Shown in pieces: positions 31,389 to 42,755 of a DNA stretch of 47,465 nt. Origin of the DNA: Burkholderiales bacterium (GTDB lineage: Bacteria > Pseudomonadota > Gammaproteobacteria > Burkholderiales > Burkholderiaceae_C); assembly GCA_016213325.1 (NCBI GenBank), contig JACRAY010000003.1:1-47465 (forward strand), read 5' to 3'. How positions within the stretch are numbered: the stretch's first letter is position 1; each line of letters starts with the position of its first letter. A program made the translations under genes and the position numbers. The notes under the pieces were generated by a model. It had not been told where the DNA came from and made no database searches. It was given only the letters and a program-made list of their open reading frames with translations.

Positions 31389-32212
31389 TGGAAGCCGAAG
31401 AAGCTGCACCCGCACTGCCGCCCGCCGGCGTGCCGATGGTGGAGATCCGCCAGCTCTCGAGCGTGTTCGAGACGCCCGAGCGCCGCGTCATGGTCCACCG
31501 CAACCTCGACCTCACGGTGCAGCGCGGCGAGGTGCTGTCCATCGTCGGCGGCTCGGGCACTGGCAAGACGGTGCTGCTGCGGCAGATCCTGGGGCTGGAG
31601 ACGCCGGCCGCCGGCGAAATCCGCGTGCTGGGCCAGCCGGTGGGCGAGCTGTCGCAGCGCGGCGCGGCCAGCCGCATCGGCATGCTGTTCCAGCACGGCG
31701 CGCTGTTCTCGGCATTCAGCGTGCTGGACAACATCTCGTTCCCCCTGCGCGAGCTGAAGACGCTGCCGGCGCGGCTGGTGCGCGACGCGGCGATGGTCAA
31801 GCTGCGCATGGTGGGCCTGAAGCCCGACGACGCCACCAAGATGCCATCGGAGCTCTCCGGCGGCATGGTCAAGCGGGCCGCCCTGGCGCGCGCACTCATC
31901 ATGGACCCGCCGCTGCTGCTGCTGGACGAGCCGACGGCCGGGCTGGACCCGGACAGCTCGGACGCCTTCTGCACGCTGCTGCGCTCGCTGCACCGCGACC
32001 TGGAGCTCACCGTGATCATGGTCACGCACGATCTCGACACGCTGTTCGAACTGTCCACGCGCATCGCGGTGCTGGCCGAGCAGAAGGTCATCGTCACCGG
32101 CGCGCCCAAGGACGTCATCGCTTTCCGCCATCCCTTCGTGCAGGACTTCTTCCTCGGCGAGCGCGGCCAGCGCGCCATGGAACTGCTGCGCGAGTACCCT
32201 TTTGCGGTGTAG
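31388..32212 (+). CDS. MlaF-type ABC transporter ATP-binding protein
   Basis: 274 residues. The Walker A is GGSGTGKT near residue 56, the Q-loop is in GMLFQHGALFSAF, the signature LSGGMVKRAALARAL, Walker B LLLLDEPTAGLD, and the H-loop VTHD. The GMLFQHGALFSAFSVLDN region is typical of MlaF/Ttg2A. It powers lipid movement across the inner membrane with the upstream permease. The ATG shares one base with the permease stop. Confidence 0.94.
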   Translation: MEAEEAAPALPPAGVPMVEIRQLSSVFETPERRVMVHRNLDLTVQRGEVLSIVGGSGTGKTVLLRQILGLETPAAGEIRVLGQPVGELSQRGAASRIGMLFQHGALFSAFSVLDNISFPLRELKTLPARLVRDAAMVKLRMVGLKPDDATKMPSELSGGMVKRAALARALIMDPPLLLLDEPTAGLDPDSSDAFCTLLRSLHRDLELTVIMVTHDLDTLFELSTRIAVLAEQKVIVTGAPKDVIAFRHPFVQDFFLGERGQRAMELLREYPFAV

Positions 32213-32224
32213 AAAGGCAAGCAT

Positions 32225-33181
32225 ATGGAAAACAAGGCCCACGCACTCGCAGCCGGCATCTTCGTGGTGGCGCTCGCGGCGCTGCTGATGGTGCTGGCCG
32301 GCTGGCTCACGCGCGAGCGCGGCTTGCGCGACACCTACGAGATCTCCACCCGCGAGACCATCACCGGGCTGCAGCCGCAGGCGCCGGTGAAGTTGCGCGG
32401 GGTGGACGTCGGCAAGGTGTCGAAGATCGGCTTCGACACCAAGGTGCCGGGCAACGTGCTGCTCAGGCTGGAAGTGGACGAGGACGTGAAGCTCACCAAG
32501 GACACGTTCGCCACGCTCAGCTACCAGGGCATCACCGGGCTGGCGTTCATCCAGCTGTCCGACCACGGCAAGCCCGCGCCGCAACTGGTGCCCAACGACG
32601 ACGCCCCGCCGCGCATCCCGCTGGAGCAGGGCTTCATGTCCAAGCTGGAGACCAAGGGCGAAGTGATCCTGGAGCAGGTGGAGCAGGTCACCACGCGCAT
32701 GAACCGGCTGCTGAACGACGAGAACCAGAAGCGCTTCACCGCCGCGCTGGCCAGCCTGGACGGGGCGGCCGGCAGCGCCAAGCAGCTAGCCGAGCGCCTG
32801 GACAACAGCGTGCAGAAGCAGCTGGACCCGACGCTGGCGCACGCGCGCAATACGCTCAAGTCGGTCGACCAGGCGGCCGACGAGGTGGCGAAGACGGCTG
32901 CCGAATTCGACCGCACGGCCAAACGGCTGAACGAGAAGGACGGCCCGCTGGACAAGCTGGGGCAGGGCACCGACTCGCTGGCGGGCGCCGCCGAGCGCTT
33001 CAGCATCACCACGCTGCCGCGCCTGAACCGCACGGCCGAAGAGGCGGGCCGCACCCTGCGGCAGGTGCGCCGCACCGTCAACGACCTGGGCGACAACCCG
33101 CAGCAGCTGATCTACGGCGAAGGCAAGCCCGAGCCCGGGCCGGGCGAGCCGGGCTTCCGGGCCCCGGGAGGTCCGCGATGA
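32225..33181 (+). CDS. MlaD/MCE-family lipid transport protein
   Basis: 318 residues. An N-terminal helix (AAGIFVVALAALLMVLAGWL) anchors it in the inner membrane. An MCE domain at about 38-115 has ITGLQPQAPVKLRGVDVGKV and TLSYQGITGLAFIQL. The remaining 200 residues are largely helical and heptad-rich (QLAERLDNSVQKQLDPTLAHARN), extending the protein into the periplasm much further than E. coli MlaD (183 aa). It forms the hexameric lipid channel ring with MlaE and MlaF. It starts 12 nt after the ATPase gene with AAAGG upstream. Confidence 0.92.
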   Translation: MENKAHALAAGIFVVALAALLMVLAGWLTRERGLRDTYEISTRETITGLQPQAPVKLRGVDVGKVSKIGFDTKVPGNVLLRLEVDEDVKLTKDTFATLSYQGITGLAFIQLSDHGKPAPQLVPNDDAPPRIPLEQGFMSKLETKGEVILEQVEQVTTRMNRLLNDENQKRFTAALASLDGAAGSAKQLAERLDNSVQKQLDPTLAHARNTLKSVDQAADEVAKTAAEFDRTAKRLNEKDGPLDKLGQGTDSLAGAAERFSITTLPRLNRTAEEAGRTLRQVRRTVNDLGDNPQQLIYGEGKPEPGPGEPGFRAPGGPR

Positions 33182-33804
33182 GGGCCGCTGTTGCTGCGAC
33201 GCTGGTGGCCCTGGTGCTCGGCGGCTGCAATGCCCTGCCCGACAAGCCAGTGCGGGCCGACCTGTACGACTTCGGGCCGCCGCCGGCCAGCGCGGCGCCG
33301 GGTGCGTCGCCCACGGCCCACGCGCTGGTGCTGCCGGAGATCGAGGCGTCGCGTGCCTTCGACGGGCTTTCCATCCTGTACCGCCTGGGCTACGCCGATG
33401 CCCACCAGTTGCGCCAGTACGCCATGGCCCGCTGGACCGCGCCGCCGACCCAGCTGGTGCGGCAGCGCCTGCGCGAGACGCTGGCGCGCGACCAGCTGGT
33501 GCTGGACTCCGAAGAGTCCGCCGGGCTCGCGCGCACCGGCGGGCCGCGGCCGCGCGTACTGCGCATCCAGCTGGAGGAGTTCACCCACTACTTCGAGACC
33601 GAAAAGCAGAGCCGCGCCATGGTGCGCCTGCGCTGCACGCTGCTGGAGCCCACGCCGGCCGGCGAGCGCGCGGTGGCGCAGCGCGTCTTCAGCTTGCAGA
33701 GCCCCGCCCCTTCGGCCGATGCGGCGGGCGGCGTGCGCGCACTGACGGCGGCCGTCGATGCGGCCGCGCTCGAAGTGGCGCGCTGGCTGCAGCAGCAACG
33801 CTGA
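33178..33804 (+). CDS. ABC-type transport auxiliary lipoprotein (PqiC/ABC_trans_aux family)
   Basis: 208 residues. The signal peptide has lipobox LGGC with C17. The mature protein contains YDFGPPPA, LVLPEIEASRAFDGLSILYRLGYADAHQLRQYAMARWTAPP and FTHYFETEKQSRAMVRLRCTLL, the ABC_trans_aux (PqiC-like) pattern. It is lipid-anchored, probably to the outer membrane, and would receive or pass lipids from the MCE protein. The ATG overlaps the MlaD stop. This replaces MlaC/MlaB of the E. coli arrangement. Confidence 0.9.
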   Translation: MRAAVAATLVALVLGGCNALPDKPVRADLYDFGPPPASAAPGASPTAHALVLPEIEASRAFDGLSILYRLGYADAHQLRQYAMARWTAPPTQLVRQRLRETLARDQLVLDSEESAGLARTGGPRPRVLRIQLEEFTHYFETEKQSRAMVRLRCTLLEPTPAGERAVAQRVFSLQSPAPSADAAGGVRALTAAVDAAALEVARWLQQQR

Positions 33805-34361
33805 TGGCTGCCGCTTCGCTCGAAGCGCAACTGCAGGCCGCCGGCCTGGAGATCATGGGGCGCTGCGAGCATCTTTCCGGCTTGCCGGGCCTGCTGCAGC
33901 AGGCCACGCTGCTGCAGGACTTCACGGCGGCCGAGGCCGACGTGCTCGGCCTCGAGATGATCCGCGTGCATGCCAAGCCCGGGCAGCTGATGATCCGCGA
34001 AGGCGACGCCAGCGACTGGCTGATGGTGCTCTTGAGCGGCACGGTCGACGTCAGCAAGCGCAAGGTCGGCGAAGAAGCCGCTGCGGGCGAGAGCACGACC
34101 ACCCGGCTGGCGGTGGTGCGCGAAGGCGCGGTGCTGGGCGAGATGTCGATGATCGACGGCGAGCCGCGCTATGCGAGCTGCTGGGCCCTGTCGGATGTGG
34201 AGGCGGGTGTGCTGAGCCGCTCGGCTGTCGCGCGCCTGATCGCCACGCACCCGGCGATCGGGGCGAAGCTGCTGGTGAAGCTCACGCAGTTGCTGGCGCA
34301 GCGGCTGCGCAACACCAGCAACCAACTGGTGAAGGCTTTGCGCAAGACGGGGGAAGCCTGA
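33804..34361 (+). CDS. Cyclic nucleotide-binding domain protein
   Basis: 185 residues. A single cNMP-binding beta-roll (about 50-165) shows VHAKPGQLMIREGDASDWLMVLLSGTVDVSK, then the phosphate-binding-cassette-like GAVLGEMSMIDGEPRYASCWA and LSRSAVARLIATHP. There is no helix-turn-helix after it, only a short helix, so it is not a CRP/FNR transcription factor. Its start shares a base with the upstream lipoprotein stop, making it the fifth gene of the Mla operon. A role as a ligand-dependent partner of the transporter is inferred from position alone. The stop abuts the convergent MarC stop with no gap. Confidence 0.88.
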   Translation: MAAASLEAQLQAAGLEIMGRCEHLSGLPGLLQQATLLQDFTAAEADVLGLEMIRVHAKPGQLMIREGDASDWLMVLLSGTVDVSKRKVGEEAAAGESTTTRLAVVREGAVLGEMSMIDGEPRYASCWALSDVEAGVLSRSAVARLIATHPAIGAKLLVKLTQLLAQRLRNTSNQLVKALRKTGEA

Positions 34362-34994
34362 TCAGCCGCGCAGCACCGGGAACAGCTTCTGCAGGCCGTC
34401 GGCCATCACCTCCACCGCCAGCGCGGCCAGGATCAACCCCATCAGCCGGGTCATCACGTTGATGCCGGTCTTGCCCAGCACGCGCGCGATCGGCCCGGCC
34501 AGCGAGAAGCAGATGGCCGTCGCTACACCGATCACCACGCCGTACAGCACCAGCGCGCCCAGCTGCCACACTGACTGTGCGCGCTCGGCATAGATCACCA
34601 CCGTGGAGATCGTGGCCGGCCCGGTGAGCAGCGGGATGGTGAGCGGGACCACCGCGATGCTGGCGCCCATCGCCGCTTTCGCCGCCCCGTCCTGCAGCTC
34701 GCCGGTATTCGGCTTGGCTTCGGCCGGGTTCGCGTTGAGCATGTTCAGCGCGCTGGTGAGCAGCAGCATGCCGCCACCCACCTGGAAGCTCGCCAGCGAG
34801 ATGCCGAAGAAAGCGAGGATGCCGGTGCCCAGCAAGGCGCTGCCCGCGATGACGAGGAAAGCCGTGAGCGAGGCCACGCCGACGGTGCGGCGCCGCTGCA
34901 TCCGCGAAAAGCCCTGCGTGTAGTGGATGTAGAAGGGCACGATCGCCAGCGGGTTGACGATCGCCAGCAGCGTGACCAGCGGCTTCAGGTCCAT
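34362..34994 (-). CDS. MarC-family integral membrane protein
   Basis: 210 residues with about six hydrophobic helices. MarC landmarks include [21 protein letters not shown] at the start, [15 protein letters not shown] [17 protein letters not shown] in the middle, and the C-terminal [24 protein letters not shown]. The family was once linked to multiple antibiotic resistance, but its transport function is not established. The start at 34994 overlaps the MaoC stop (ATGA); the open frame upstream runs through MaoC and is not coding. Last gene of the SDR-MaoC-MarC operon. Confidence 0.92.
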   Translation of the reverse strand: MDLKPLVTLLAIVNPLAIVPFYIHYTQGFSRMQRRRTVGVASLTAFLVIAGSALLGTGILAFFGISLASFQVGGGMLLLTSALNMLNANPAEAKPNTGELQDGAAKAAMGASIAVVPLTIPLLTGPATISTVVIYAERAQSVWQLGALVLYGVVIGVATAICFSLAGPIARVLGKTGINVMTRLMGLILAALAVEVMADGLQKLFPVLRG

Positions 34995-35452
34995 CAAGCC
35001 GCGGGCTCCCGCCGCCGGAACATGCCCCAGCCTTCCATCTGCAGCACCTGCTCGCCATGCTGGTTGCTCATCTCCCAGCGCGAACGCACCAGCCCCACGC
35101 CGGGGCGGCTGTTCATGGGCCGTGCTTCCAGCACCACGTGGCGCAGCGTGAGCGTGTCGCCCGGGAACACCGGCTTGCTCCAGCGCAGGTTTTCCAGCCC
35201 CGGCGAGCCCAGGCTGGCGGCGTCGCGCAGGAAGTTGGTGACGGTGAGGCGCATCGCCAGCGCGCAGGTGTGCCAGCCGCTGGCGCACAGGCCGCCGAAG
35301 ATCGACTGCTTGCCGGCTTCCTCGTCCAGGTGGAAGGGCTGCGGGTCGAACTGCCCGGCGAAGTCCTTGATCTCTTCGGCCGTGAGGCTGGCCGAGCCGA
35401 GGTCGCGCACCGTGCCCGGCTGCATGTCCTCCCAGAAATACTTGGGTTCCAT
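34994..35452 (-). CDS. MaoC-family dehydratase (hotdog fold)
   Basis: 152 residues, a single hotdog domain. The hydratase-2 motif appears as [33 protein letters not shown], containing the catalytic Asp-His dyad (D36 and H41 region). [20 protein letters not shown] is typical of MaoC acyl-CoA hydratases. It hydrates 2-enoyl-CoA thioesters; a fatty acid or amino acid degradation step is possible. It lies 3 nt after the SDR gene and overlaps marC, so it is operonic. Confidence 0.92.
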   Translation of the reverse strand: MEPKYFWEDMQPGTVRDLGSASLTAEEIKDFAGQFDPQPFHLDEEAGKQSIFGGLCASGWHTCALAMRLTVTNFLRDAASLGSPGLENLRWSKPVFPGDTLTLRHVVLEARPMNSRPGVGLVRSRWEMSNQHGEQVLQMEGWGMFRRREPAA

Positions 35453-35455
35453 CTT

Positions 35456-36205
35456 TCAGCGTCCTCCGGAGACTTCCAGCAGCGACATGGTGGTGTAGCT
35501 CGCCTGCGGCGACAGCAGCCACAGGATGGCCTCGGCCACTTCTTCGGCCGTGCCGCCGCGGCGCATGGGCACCTCGTGCGCCAGCGCGCGCACCCGGTCG
35601 GGCAGGCCGCCCGAGGCGTGGATCTCGGTGTCGATCAGGCCGGGCCGCACCGCATTCACGCGGATGCCTTCGGCCGCGACTTCCTTGGCCAGGCCCAGCG
35701 TGAAGGCGTCGATCGCGCCTTTGGACGCCGCGTAGTCGACGTACTGGGCCGGCGAGCCCAGGCGCGACGCCGCGCTGGACACGTTGACGATGGCGCCGCC
35801 GCTGCCGCCGTGGCGCGTGCTCATGCGCCGCACTGCCTCGCGCGCGCAGACCATGCTGCCGAACACGTTGATGTCGAGCATGCGCTTCAGGCGCTCGCCG
35901 CTCATTTCGTCGACGCGGGCCGCCACGTCCACCACGCCGGCGTTGTTGACCAGCGCCGCCAGGCGCCCGAGCTGCGCGTCCACCTGCGCGAACATCGCCA
36001 GCACCTGCGGCTCCTGCGCGACGTCGGCCTGCACCGCAATGGCCCGCCCGCCGCCCGACCGGATGCGCGCCACCACCTCTTCGGCGGCGCTCGCCTGCTT
36101 CGCGTAATTGACCGCAACGGCGTAACCGCGCTGCGCCGCCAGCAACGCCGTAGCGGCGCCGATTCCCCGGCTGCCGCCGGTCACGAGGACCACCTGCTCC
36201 ACCAT
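35456..36205 (-). CDS. SDR-family oxidoreductase
   Basis: 249 residues. [15 protein letters not shown] gives the cofactor motif near residue 8, NNAGVV near 88, serine in [10 protein letters not shown] and Tyr/Lys in [23 protein letters not shown] and an LEVSGGR terminus close the domain. The start at 36205 follows a strong GGAGGG; a longer frame to 36250 would overlap the divergent gene region. Glucose-dehydrogenase/FabG-like SDRs of this length reduce or oxidise diverse substrates. The MaoC neighbour suggests an acyl-CoA or 3-hydroxyacyl substrate, which is inference. Confidence 0.88.
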   Translation of the reverse strand: MVEQVVLVTGGSRGIGAATALLAAQRGYAVAVNYAKQASAAEEVVARIRSGGGRAIAVQADVAQEPQVLAMFAQVDAQLGRLAALVNNAGVVDVAARVDEMSGERLKRMLDINVFGSMVCAREAVRRMSTRHGGSGGAIVNVSSAASRLGSPAQYVDYAASKGAIDAFTLGLAKEVAAEGIRVNAVRPGLIDTEIHASGGLPDRVRALAHEVPMRRGGTAEEVAEAILWLLSPQASYTTMSLLEVSGGR

Positions 36206-36274
36206 CAATCCCTCCTGCACGCCAGGCGCGAATGCGCTACAAAGCGCCATTACACCTCAAGCCCCGGAGGCCCC

Positions 36275-37153
36275 GTGCATCGATTCCTTGCAGCGCTGCT
36301 GCTGCTGGCCGGCGGCGCCGCCGCGGCCGCCGGCTACACGGGCCCCTTGTTCGATGCGCACCTGCACTACAACGAAGAGGCGTGGAATGGCACCGCAGGC
36401 CCGCACCCGCTGGCCGACGTGCTGGCGCGCATGAAGCGCAACGGCGTGCGCGCCATCATCGGCAACTCGCGGCCCAACGACGGCACCAAGGCGCTGGCCG
36501 CATCGGGCGAAACGCGGGCCGCCGGTGTCACGGTGGTGCCCTTCATCCGCCTGTACCGCAACCGCGCCGACTACGACAGCTGGTTCCGCGACGAGACCAT
36601 CTACCAGATGGTGCAGGACGAACTGGCGCGCGGCACCGCGGCCGGGCCGTTCCGCGGCATCGGCGAGTTCCACCTGTACGACAGCGCCAACGCCAACGGC
36701 GCCGTGGCGGCCAAGCTGATGAAGCTGGCCGAGGAGAAGGACCTGGCCGTGCTGGCGCACGTGGACGACGTCGCCGTCGACCTCTTGATGGCGCACACGC
36801 CGTCGAAGGGGCAGAAGCTGCGCCTGGTCTGGGCGCACACCGGCATCGGCGGCGCGCCGGCGGCGCGGGTCGACCAGTTGATGGCGCGTTATCCCCACCT
36901 GATGGGCGAGCTGTCGTACCGCCCCGGCCTCACCTGCGACGGCGGCAAGCTGTGCCCCGAGTGGCGGCAGCTGATCCTGAAGTACCCGCAACGGTTCATG
37001 ATCGGCTCGGACACCTGGGTCAACCAGCGCTGGCTTTACTACGACGAGCTGATGCAGGGCTACCGCACGTGGCTCGGCGACTTGCCGTCCGACGTGGCGC
37101 GGCGCATCGGCTGGGACAATGGCGCCACCCTGTTCGGACTGCCCAAGCCATGA
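36275..37153 (+). CDS. Exported amidohydrolase-family protein
   Basis: 292 residues from a GTG at 36275, favoured by CGGAGG four bases upstream and the signal peptide that follows ([22 protein letters not shown]). The mature protein starts with [13 protein letters not shown], the HxH metal motif of TIM-barrel amidohydrolases. It has WAHTGIGG and [12 protein letters not shown] as later metal-site candidates. Periplasmic location is unusual for this family. The stop overlaps the GST start. Substrate unknown. Confidence 0.85.
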   Translation: MHRFLAALLLLAGGAAAAAGYTGPLFDAHLHYNEEAWNGTAGPHPLADVLARMKRNGVRAIIGNSRPNDGTKALAASGETRAAGVTVVPFIRLYRNRADYDSWFRDETIYQMVQDELARGTAAGPFRGIGEFHLYDSANANGAVAAKLMKLAEEKDLAVLAHVDDVAVDLLMAHTPSKGQKLRLVWAHTGIGGAPAARVDQLMARYPHLMGELSYRPGLTCDGGKLCPEWRQLILKYPQRFMIGSDTWVNQRWLYYDELMQGYRTWLGDLPSDVARRIGWDNGATLFGLPKP

Positions 37154-37800
37154 TCCAGCTGCATTACTACCCCAGCACCGCCGCGATGGTGCCGCACATC
37201 GTGCTGGAGGAAATCGGCGTGCCGTTCGAGCGCGTGTTCGTCGACCGCACGAAGGACGCGCACAAGTCTGCGCAGTACCTGCAACTCAATCCCAACGGCC
37301 TGCTCCCGGTGCTGGTCGACGGCGGGCTGGTGCTGTACGAGACGGCGGCGGTGGTGCTGCACCTGTGCGACACGCATCCGCAGGCGAAACTGGCGCCGGA
37401 ACCCGGTACGCACCAGCGAGCGCATTTCTACAAGTGGCTCGCGTGGCTGACCAACACGCTGCAGGCCACGCTGATCCTGTATTTCTATCCCGAGCGCTGG
37501 TTCAACGCGGGCAACACCGCGGGCGCTTCGGAGCTGAAGGCGCATGCGCAGCGGCGTGTCGGTGAGCTGCTGCAACAGCTCGACGGCAAACTGGCGCGCC
37601 ATGGCGGCGACTGGTTCCTGGGAACGAGCTATTCGGCGCTGGACCCCTACGTATTCACGCTGTGCCGCTGGACGCGCAACTTCAGCGAAGGCCGTGCGCG
37701 CGACCATGCGCACCTCGGGCCGTACCTGCAGCGCATGCTGCAGCGGCCGGCCGTGCAGCGGGCGCTGGCCGCGGAAGACCTCTCGCCGCCCTATGTCTAG
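37150..37800 (+). CDS. Glutathione S-transferase family protein
   Basis: 216 residues. The N-terminal thioredoxin-like domain (1-80) contains [27 protein letters not shown] with the cis-Pro and the glutathione gamma-glutamyl-binding Glu/Thr. The C-terminal helical domain has [23 protein letters not shown], the N-capping box of GSTs. It conjugates or reduces small electrophiles with glutathione in the cytosol. It is coupled to the amidohydrolase by an ATGA overlap. Its TAG abuts the large inverted repeat. Confidence 0.92.
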   Translation: MIQLHYYPSTAAMVPHIVLEEIGVPFERVFVDRTKDAHKSAQYLQLNPNGLLPVLVDGGLVLYETAAVVLHLCDTHPQAKLAPEPGTHQRAHFYKWLAWLTNTLQATLILYFYPERWFNAGNTAGASELKAHAQRRVGELLQQLDGKLARHGGDWFLGTSYSALDPYVFTLCRWTRNFSEGRARDHAHLGPYLQRMLQRPAVQRALAAEDLSPPYV

Positions 37801-37862
37801 CTGGGGTTTCACCCCAGCCTACGCCGGTGGCGCCCGTAGGCTGGGGTGGGGTGAAACCCCAG
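37801..37862. repeat. Large inverted repeat (REP-like element / bidirectional terminator)
   Basis: The left arm at 37801-37823 and right arm at 37835-37862 are perfect complements except for a 5-bp extra GGGGT-type duplication in the right arm; the spacer is 11 bp. It begins immediately after the GST stop and ends just before the convergent CorA stop. A 15-base piece of the arm occurs again at 30239-30253, so it is probably a dispersed element. Confidence 0.8.
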
Positions 37863-37869
37863 CGGCTTC

Positions 37870-38970
37870 TCAGCGCCCCGTGCTGCGCAAGTAGCGCTTG
37901 CGCCAGAACACCACGCCCAGCCCCACCGCGATCAGCAGCATCGAGCCCAGGATCCACCAGAAGCCCTCGTCGCGGTGGATCAGCGGCAGGAACTCGAAGT
38001 TCATGCCGAAGATGCCCGCGATCAGGTTGAGCGGCAGGAAGATGGCGGTCAGCGCCGTCAGCGTGCGCATGATCTCGTTGGTGCGGTTGCCGAGTGCCGA
38101 AAAGTGGATCTGCACCGCGGTTTCGGCACTGTGCTCCATCCGGCGCACGTGATGCACCACCCGGTCGATGTGCTCGATGACGTCGCGCGCGCGCGCCTCC
38201 AGCAGGTCGCGCTCGGCGCGCGTGATCCACGGCGCCGGCTGCTCGCGCTGGCTGTCCAGCCATTCCTGCATGGCGTCGTTCTGTTCTTCCGACAGGTCTT
38301 CCAGCGCATGCAGGGCATTGCGCGCGGTGAGCAAGGCGCCCCAGTCGGCGTTGCGGCTGCTGGCGGCGAGCATGTCGCGCTGCCAGGCGTCGAGCTCGTT
38401 GCTGAGGTCCTTGCGTAGGTTGAGGTAGCTGTCGACCATCACGTTGACCATGCGCAGCATCAGGTCCGACGGGTTGCCGGGCAGGCGGCTGCGCGCGGCG
38501 GCGCTCAGGCCCTCGGTCTGCACCGCGTCGGCCAGGTAGCGCTGGATGAAGGAGCGGGCGGCATAGCAGCCGGCCGGGTGCACCGTGACCAGCAGGCGGT
38601 CGAATACCACGAAGCCAACGGCGCGCGTGCGGATGCGCCCGAAGCCGGCTAGCGGCGCCGGCCTGGGTGCTTGCGATTCGCCCAGCTCCACCCGCACCTC
38701 GGCTTCGGTTGCGAGCCGCCGGAAGATCACCACGTCGTAGACCGACGTGTAGTCGTAGTGCGAGGGGTGCGAGCGGTTGCCCAGGTCCTTGACGTGCAGG
38801 TCCAGCAGCGGGGAGCCGCCGATGGCCTGCGCGGCTTGCTGGATCGCAGGGAGGTCGGCTTCGAACGACTCGCGCTCGAGGTAGATCCAGACGAAGCCGC
38901 CGTCGGGCGCCTTCGCCGGCGGCTGGTCGAGAAAGCGAAGCGTGCCGGCACCGAACTCGACGATCTGCAT
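37870..38970 (-). CDS. CorA-family magnesium/divalent-cation transporter
   Basis: 366 residues. A long soluble N-terminal domain (about 1-300) with helical RVVHHVRRMEHSAETAVQIHF leads to two membrane helices. The first ends in the diagnostic GMN motif (GIFGMNFEF), followed by a periplasmic loop LIHRDEGFWW and the second helix (ILGSMLLIAVGLGVVFW). The C-terminus is basic. CorA pentamers conduct Mg(II) or Co(II); the GMNFEFLP variant is common in CorA/ZntB-type transporters, so Zn transport is an alternative. It lies 15 nt after hemB on the same strand. Confidence 0.92.
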   Translation of the reverse strand: MQIVEFGAGTLRFLDQPPAKAPDGGFVWIYLERESFEADLPAIQQAAQAIGGSPLLDLHVKDLGNRSHPSHYDYTSVYDVVIFRRLATEAEVRVELGESQAPRPAPLAGFGRIRTRAVGFVVFDRLLVTVHPAGCYAARSFIQRYLADAVQTEGLSAAARSRLPGNPSDLMLRMVNVMVDSYLNLRKDLSNELDAWQRDMLAASSRNADWGALLTARNALHALEDLSEEQNDAMQEWLDSQREQPAPWITRAERDLLEARARDVIEHIDRVVHHVRRMEHSAETAVQIHFSALGNRTNEIMRTLTALTAIFLPLNLIAGIFGMNFEFLPLIHRDEGFWWILGSMLLIAVGLGVVFWRKRYLRSTGR

Positions 38971-38985
38971 GCCGGCGATTGTGCT

Positions 38986-41799
<2,814 letters not shown>

Positions 41800-41803
<4 letters not shown>

Positions 41804-42129
41804 GTTCGTACTACCAGAGGCACATCTTTTTCTGCCTCAACAAGCGGGACAACGGCGAGGCCTGTTGCGCCGACCACGACGCGCAGGGCGCCTTCGACCG
41901 CTGCAAGCAGCAGGTGAAGTCGCAGGGCCTCACCGGCCCGGGCAAGGTGCGCGTGAACAAGGCCGGCTGCCTCGACCGTTGCCAGGGCGGGCCGATCTGC
42001 GTGGTCTATCCCGAAGCCGTCTGGTACACGTATGTCGACAAGGCCGACATCGACGAGATCGTCGAGTCGCACCTGAAGAACGGCAAGGTGGTCGAGCGCC
42101 TGCTCACGCCGCCGCACCTGGGCCGATGA
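41800..42129 (+). CDS. (2Fe-2S) ferredoxin, thioredoxin-like type
   Basis: 109 residues. Four candidate cluster cysteines lie in FFCLNKR..ACCADH and KAGCLDRCQGGPICVVYPEAVWY, the pattern of Azotobacter FeSII/[2Fe-2S] thioredoxin-like ferredoxins. It would act as a soluble electron carrier. The ATG overlaps the VanZ stop by four bases and the stop overlaps the next hydrolase start by four bases, so translation is coupled on both sides. The redox partner is unknown. Confidence 0.88.
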
Positions 42130-42746
42130 ATCCCAGGACGCAGCGTTTCGACATCACCGGCCCCGCGGGGCGCATGCAGGTGCTGCGGGACACCCCCGAG
42201 GGCACGCCGCGCGGCGTCGCGGTGCTGGCGCACCCGCACCCGCTGTTCGGCGGCACCATGGACAACAAGGTGGTGCAGACGCTGGCGCGCGCGGCCGTGC
42301 AGTCGGGCTGGATCGCATTGCGCTTCAACTTCCGCGGCGTGGGCACCAGCGAGGGCGAGCACGACGACGGGGTGGGCGAGGCGGCCGACATGCTGTCGCT
42401 GATCGAGCAGCTGGCGCCGCACGATGCGCTGGTGCTGGGCGGTTTTTCCTTCGGCGCCTACGTCACGGCCAGCGTGCTCGGCAAGCTCTGGACGACGCGC
42501 GACATCCAGCGCATCGTGCTGGTGGGCACGGCCACTTCGCGCTTCGAGGTGCCCCAGCTGCCGCGCGACTCGCACGACCGCACGCTGGTCATCCATGGCG
42601 AGCAGGACGACACGGTCCCGCTGGCCTCCACGCTCGACTGGGCGCGGCCGCAGTCACTGCCGGTTACCGTCGTTCCCGGTGTGGAGCACTTCTTTCACGG
42701 ACAATTGACTTTGCTAAAGAGTCTTGTGCTTCGGCACCTGCGCTGA
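42126..42746 (+). CDS. Alpha/beta hydrolase (short, YsgA/YfhR-like type)
   Basis: 206 residues. AHPHPLFGGTMDNKVV gives the oxyanion segment, RFNFRGVGTSEGEHDDG follows, the nucleophile elbow is GGFSFGAY, HGEQDDTVPL has the acid residue, and VVPGVEHFFHG the catalytic His. This compact form is common in Burkholderiales, often beside dacC. Cytoplasmic and coupled to the ferredoxin by an ATGA overlap. Substrate unknown. Confidence 0.9.
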   Translation: MNPRTQRFDITGPAGRMQVLRDTPEGTPRGVAVLAHPHPLFGGTMDNKVVQTLARAAVQSGWIALRFNFRGVGTSEGEHDDGVGEAADMLSLIEQLAPHDALVLGGFSFGAYVTASVLGKLWTTRDIQRIVLVGTATSRFEVPQLPRDSHDRTLVIHGEQDDTVPLASTLDWARPQSLPVTVVPGVEHFFHGQLTLLKSLVLRHLR

Positions 42747-42755
42747 CACCCACCC

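Noticed and set aside
33804..34361. The cNMP-binding protein as the regulator of the CRP-like sites
   Set aside because: It has no helix-turn-helix after the binding domain, so it cannot bind DNA like CRP; the regulator must be elsewhere.
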